Below, piece by piece: positions 5,327 to 7,952 of a stretch of 7,952 nt of DNA. The position numbers and the translations under genes are program-made. The first letter of the stretch is position 1, and each line of letters begins with the position of its first letter. The notes below the pieces were generated by a model. That model did not search any database and was not told where the DNA came from. It saw only the letters and a list, made by a program, of their open reading frames with translations. Location of the stretch: positions 1 to 7,952 of the forward strand of contig VGJG01000063.1 of the NCBI GenBank assembly GCA_016867615.1, in the 5' to 3' direction. The stretch is from Candidatus Aminicenantota bacterium. GTDB lineage: Bacteria > Acidobacteriota > Aminicenantia > Aminicenantales > JAFGAV01.

Positions 5327-7719
5327 CGGCCCGCTTCCTCGAGAAGGGCCCGGAGCTGCCGCAGCTCGGCTTCGCTGAGCTTGGAGGAATATCGTTCCAG
5401 GCAGACGCTCAGGACGCGGCGGGCCTCGTCCTTTCGGCCGCTTTTGAGGAGAGTGATCCCCAGGTTGAAATAGGTGTTGGTGAACCCGGGGTCGATCTCC
5501 AGGGCCCGCCGCCAATGGGCCACGGCCTGTTCCGGGTCTCCGGCGTAGCTCCAGGCCGCACCGAGCCCGTTCCAGGCGGCGACCAGCCCCGGGGACGCCT
5601 CCTTGGCCTTCGTGTAAAAGGCGATGGCGGCCTCCAAGTCCTCCTTTTCTCCGCGCCCCCTGAAGAGGGTCAGGTGGATGGTGCCCAGGCCGCTCAGGGC
5701 CAGGGCGTTGTCCGGGTCCAGGGACAGCGCTTTTTCCAGGGAGGCAACGGCCTGGGGGAAATTTCCTTTGTCCATGTAGCCCAGGCCGACCTGGGTCCAG
5801 GTCTTGCTGTCGCCCCGTCCGCCGGACACGATGTCCAGGAGAAGGGTGTTGGCCATCTCCCCCTCTCCCAGCTTGATCAACAGCCCGGCGATGTCGGAAC
5901 GCAGAGGAACGCCGGACGGGTCGGCGGCCAGGGAGGGGTCCCTGATCAGGCCCTCCAGGACGCCGAGCGCTTTGGCCTTGTCGCCGCTCTCGGCGATCCG
6001 GAAGGCATATTCCACCCGCAGGGCGGCGTTCCTGGGTTCGAGCTCCAGGGCCTTCTCCAGGCGGGAGAGGGCCCTGGCGGTTTCGCCCTTTCGGCCATGG
6101 ACCGTTCCCAGGAGGATGAGCGCCGGGCTCAAACGGGGGTCGAGATCCAGAGCCTTGAGGCAGACCTTCTCGGCCTCGTCCGGGCGCCCGGAATCGGCCA
6201 GGATCTGAGCCAGGGCGACGGAGAAGCGCCCGACCTCGGGGAACGCGACCGCAGCCCTCCTCAGGACCTCTTCCGCTCTGCGAAGGTCGTTGTTCTTCGA
6301 GGCGATGGAATAAAGATGATCGTAAGCCAGGGGGAGCTTCCGGTCCGGATGATCGCGGAGGACGGCCTCCAGCTCTTTTTCTGCCTCGGCCGTCTTTTCC
6401 TCGGCCATGAGACGCTCCGCGCGCATCAGCCGCATGACGGCCGAAGCCCCTCCGCCCGGGGCGGGGCCGCGGTCCGGTCTTCCGCTCTCTCCCATGGAGG
6501 CCCGATGGTCCCGGAGGCGTCCGTTCATCGCGGCGGCCAGCTCTCTGTCCTTGAGGGCCAGGTTGTCCCGCTCCCCCGGGTCGGTCCTCAGGTTGTACAC
6601 TTCATCCCGGGGCAGGGAGAGCAGCTTGTAGGGCCCGTGGATCAAGCCGTACAGGGGGGCCAGGCCCATGTCCTCGACCCCGCGACGGCTCTCGAAGTAT
6701 ACGGTCCGTTCCGCTTCCTCTCTTTCCTGGCGGTCCGAGAGGAGCGGCCAGAGGCTCCGTCCCCGGACGCCGTCCGGGAGTTCCAGACGGAACAGCTCGA
6801 GCAGCGAGGGCAGGACGTCATGCAGCCGGGCGCGGCGGTCGGTCGTCCGCGGCTCGGAGAACAGCTCCGGGTGGCTGACGAGAACGGGCACTCTCAGCGA
6901 TTCCTCGTATCCGTACATCCCGTCCCCGGGCTCCCGGTCCTCGAGGAGCCGCTCGCCGTGGCTACCGGCCACGACGACGACGGTCCGGGAACCGAGGCCC
7001 TTGGCCTCCAGGAGGGTCGTCATTTCACCGATGAAATGGTCGACCTGGGCTATGGAGCCGCCGTAGGGGTCGTTCTTGTGTCCGGAAGCGAATTCCGCGA
7101 GGAGACGGTGGGGGGGGCGCGGGTCGCTGAAGTGGACCCAGGCGAAAAACTTCCTTCCCGAGGCCCGCTCCAGCCAGGCTCGGAAACGGGAGGAGACCTT
7201 GTCGGCCCCGATCGAGGTGTTCAGAGAATTGAGCGCCTGGCCGTAGTCGAGGGAATCGTCGAAGCGGTCGAAGCCCTGATCGAGCCCGAACCGGGAATGC
7301 AGCCTGTAGGACGACACGAGGGCGAACGTCTCGTATCCCGCGCCCCTCATCACCTCGGCCCAGGTCGGCTCGGAGGAGGGAAGAGCCGGACCGCCGTCTC
7401 GCCTGACGCCGTGGGCGGGCGGCTCACGTCCGGTGAGGAGTGAAGCGTGAGAGGGCAGGGTTTGAGGCGCCGGCGCGTAAACGCGGGTAAACAACGCCCC
7501 TCGAGACGCCAGCCGGTCGCAATGGGGCGTGAGCGACGCGGCCCGGCCCGCGGCGCCCAGTCGGTCGGCGCGCAGCGAGTCGACCGTGATGAGCAGGAGG
7601 TTTGAGTTCTCCGCTTTTTTCAGGCGGGGCGTGTCCGGCTCCCGGCGGCATCCGGGGAAGAGGGCCACGGCTGCGGTCAAAACAGCCGCCGAAAAGATCA
7701 TCCGGGATCGTCGGGACAT
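5323..7719 (-). CDS. Sulfatase-like (alkaline phosphatase superfamily) lipoprotein with about ten TPR repeats, probably a degenerate active site
   Basis: A 798-residue protein. Seen: a signal peptide ending in a lipobox-like FPGC (C24, with Phe at -3 being unusual); the AlkP-superfamily domain at about 38-405 with VDSLRADRLG (D47), TLPSHASLLTG (T87 in the nucleophile position), GLDQGFDRFDD and the late sulfatase signature YNLRTDPGERDNL (375-387); a Gly/Pro linker; then about ten TPRs at 430-779. True sulfatases carry Cys or Ser for formylglycine, and here Thr is present as in phosphoethanolamine transferases and the related TPR-bearing family. The usual metal motif DHGE reads S253-H254-G-E, the later THG reads G265-D266-G, and DPH reads D199-P-R201, so catalysis is doubtful. 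Start 7719 has AGGAGG ten bases upstream. It is the first gene of an operon with the SGNH-TPR gene (4-base overlap). It may act as an envelope scaffold or a changed-specificity hydrolase. Fold is confident; activity is uncertain. Confidence 0.9.
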   Translation of the reverse strand: MSRRSRMIFSAAVLTAAVALFPGCRREPDTPRLKKAENSNLLLITVDSLRADRLGAAGRAASLTPHCDRLASRGALFTRVYAPAPQTLPSHASLLTGREPPAHGVRRDGGPALPSSEPTWAEVMRGAGYETFALVSSYRLHSRFGLDQGFDRFDDSLDYGQALNSLNTSIGADKVSSRFRAWLERASGRKFFAWVHFSDPRPPHRLLAEFASGHKNDPYGGSIAQVDHFIGEMTTLLEAKGLGSRTVVVVAGSHGERLLEDREPGDGMYGYEESLRVPVLVSHPELFSEPRTTDRRARLHDVLPSLLELFRLELPDGVRGRSLWPLLSDRQEREEAERTVYFESRRGVEDMGLAPLYGLIHGPYKLLSLPRDEVYNLRTDPGERDNLALKDRELAAAMNGRLRDHRASMGESGRPDRGPAPGGGASAVMRLMRAERLMAEEKTAEAEKELEAVLRDHPDRKLPLAYDHLYSIASKNNDLRRAEEVLRRAAVAFPEVGRFSVALAQILADSGRPDEAEKVCLKALDLDPRLSPALILLGTVHGRKGETARALSRLEKALELEPRNAALRVEYAFRIAESGDKAKALGVLEGLIRDPSLAADPSGVPLRSDIAGLLIKLGEGEMANTLLLDIVSGGRGDSKTWTQVGLGYMDKGNFPQAVASLEKALSLDPDNALALSGLGTIHLTLFRGRGEKEDLEAAIAFYTKAKEASPGLVAAWNGLGAAWSYAGDPEQAVAHWRRALEIDPGFTNTYFNLGITLLKSGRKDEARRVLSVCLERYSSKLSEAELRQLRALLEEAGR

Positions 7720-7740
7720 GGAACCGTGACCTCCTCGCTC

Positions 7741-7770
7741 AAAATATCCGGTTCACCAGGAACTTGTCAA
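7741..7770 (-). promoter_or_regulatory. Sigma-70-like promoter of the TPR hydrolase operon
   Basis: The minus strand has a perfect TTGACA (7770-7765) and, 18 bases on, TATTTT (7746-7741). A GATATT with a 16-base spacer (7748-7743) is an equally scored -10. A start near 7735 would leave a very short leader in which the AGGAGG (7735-7730) is almost at the 5' end, so the upstream -10 may be the better choice. Confidence 0.6.
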
Positions 7771-7775
7771 CAACG

Positions 7776-7790
7776 GCGATTCTCAATCGC
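7776..7790. promoter_or_regulatory. Perfect 6-3-6 inverted repeat, candidate activator or repressor site
   Basis: GCGATT-CTC-AATCGC is a perfect dyad. It lies five bases upstream of the -35 of the leftward promoter and about 137 bases upstream of the -24 element of the rightward sigma-54 promoter, a usual distance for an enhancer-binding protein site. The binding protein is unknown. Confidence 0.45.
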
Positions 7791-7803
7791 AATCTCTTAA
7801 AAT

Positions 7804-7874
7804 CCAATAAAGAACCCAAGCCATTCTCTCTGATGGATTAAATCAAAATATTGGACCGGCGCCCAATAAATTGG
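7804..7874. repeat. Cluster of four CCAAT/ATTGG elements forming nested inverted repeats
   Basis: CCAAT occurs at 7804-7808 and 7863-7867, and its complement ATTGG at 7850-7854 and 7870-7874. They pair as ATTGG-N8-CCAAT and CCAAT-AA-ATTGG. The longer AAAATCCAA (7799-7807) is the reverse complement of TTGGATTTT (7871-7879). AT-rich sequence raises the chance rate, so this is suggestive only. Confidence 0.35.
7841..7853 (+). promoter_or_regulatory. Candidate integration host factor (IHF) site
   Basis: AATCAAAATATTG fits the enteric IHF consensus WATCAANNNNTTR at every fixed position. It sits between the 6-3-6 dyad and the sigma-54 promoter, where IHF bends DNA to bring an activator to the polymerase. 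Whether this organism has an IHF of the same specificity is not known from the window, and the site overlaps one ATTGG element. Confidence 0.45.
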
Positions 7875-7924
7875 ATTTTCCGGCCCAAAATGGAATAAAT
7901 TTTATGTTTTCTCTAGGATTTATT

Positions 7925-7941
7925 TTGGCATGCTTATTGCA
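7925..7941 (+). promoter_or_regulatory. Sigma-54 (RpoN) -24/-12 promoter for a gene beyond the right edge
   Basis: TTGGCATG, four bases, then TTGCA matches the consensus YTGGCACGRNNNTTGCW apart from C to T and the purine after G. The invariant GG (7927-7928) and GC (7939-7940) have the required 12-base register. The start of transcription would fall at about 7952, the last base shown. Such promoters need an ATP-driven enhancer-binding protein, and the dyad and IHF match upstream fit that architecture. Confidence 0.7.
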
Positions 7942-7952
7942 AAGAATTGTAT

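Noticed and set aside
5327..5515. Upstream extension of the SGNH protein by 63 residues
   Set aside because: It lies inside the coding end of the sulfatase-like gene, has shadow-type composition, and the ATGA overlap start with a ribosome site directly precedes a good membrane anchor.
5515..7443. 642-codon plus-strand open frame opposite the sulfatase-like gene
   Set aside because: Antisense shadow of a strongly supported gene, with no family resemblance and a composition dominated by Gly, Gln, Val and Arg.
5323..7719. Calling the AlkP-fold protein an active sulfatase
   Set aside because: There is no Cys or Ser in the formylglycine position (Thr87 instead, followed by L-P-S-H), and several metal residues are replaced.
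7602..7841. Small plus-strand frame of 79 codons running into the AT-rich region
   Set aside because: It starts inside the sulfatase-like gene on the opposite strand and crosses its promoter, with no ribosome site or conserved feature.

Overview
This is a GC-rich bacterial window (roughly 65% GC in the genes) with a clearly AT-rich stretch at the right end. The gene content is a penicillin-binding-type serine hydrolase with a C-terminal lipocalin-like extension, a stand-alone RecB/Cas4-like nuclease, and two envelope-anchored hydrolase-fold proteins fused to long tetratricopeptide (TPR) arrays. It resembles what I know from Acidobacteriota-type bacteria and the Aminicenantes in particular, but no ribosomal or marker gene is present, so the taxonomic guess is weak. 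I saw no tRNA, rRNA, CRISPR array, insertion sequence or integrase.

Layout from left to right. At 1-1568, minus strand, is an exported serine beta-lactamase/transpeptidase-fold hydrolase whose C-terminus runs off the left edge. Positions 1569-1794 are a divergent intergenic region with a candidate promoter on each strand and a dyad between them. At 1795-3009, plus strand, is a PD-(D/E)XK nuclease with the full catalytic set and four iron-sulfur-type cysteines. Positions 3010-3181 are a convergent gap with a candidate intrinsic terminator for each side. At 3182-7719, minus strand, is a two-gene operon. The upstream gene encodes an alkaline-phosphatase/sulfatase-fold lipoprotein with about ten TPRs. 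It overlaps by four bases (ATGA) a second gene encoding a membrane-anchored SGNH hydrolase that has TPRs inside and after the catalytic domain. Positions 7720-7952 are a regulatory region.

The most interesting parts are on the right. The sulfatase-like protein keeps its fold signatures and the conserved Thr, but several usual metal-site residues are replaced (DHG reads SHG, THG reads GDG, DPH reads DPR). It may therefore be a pseudoenzyme acting as a TPR scaffold for its coupled SGNH partner. Upstream of this operon a sigma-70-like promoter points left. Pointing right is an excellent sigma-54 match, TTGGCATG-N4-TTGCA, ending 11 bases before the window edge. Between them lie a perfect IHF-consensus match and a perfect 6-3-6 inverted repeat at a distance typical of an activator site. 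The gene this promoter would drive lies outside the window.

The two operon proteins probably work together at the cell envelope, on an unknown substrate such as a polysaccharide, lipid or glycan decoration. The nuclease is a DNA-processing enzyme with no visible partner here, and the serine hydrolase looks independent.
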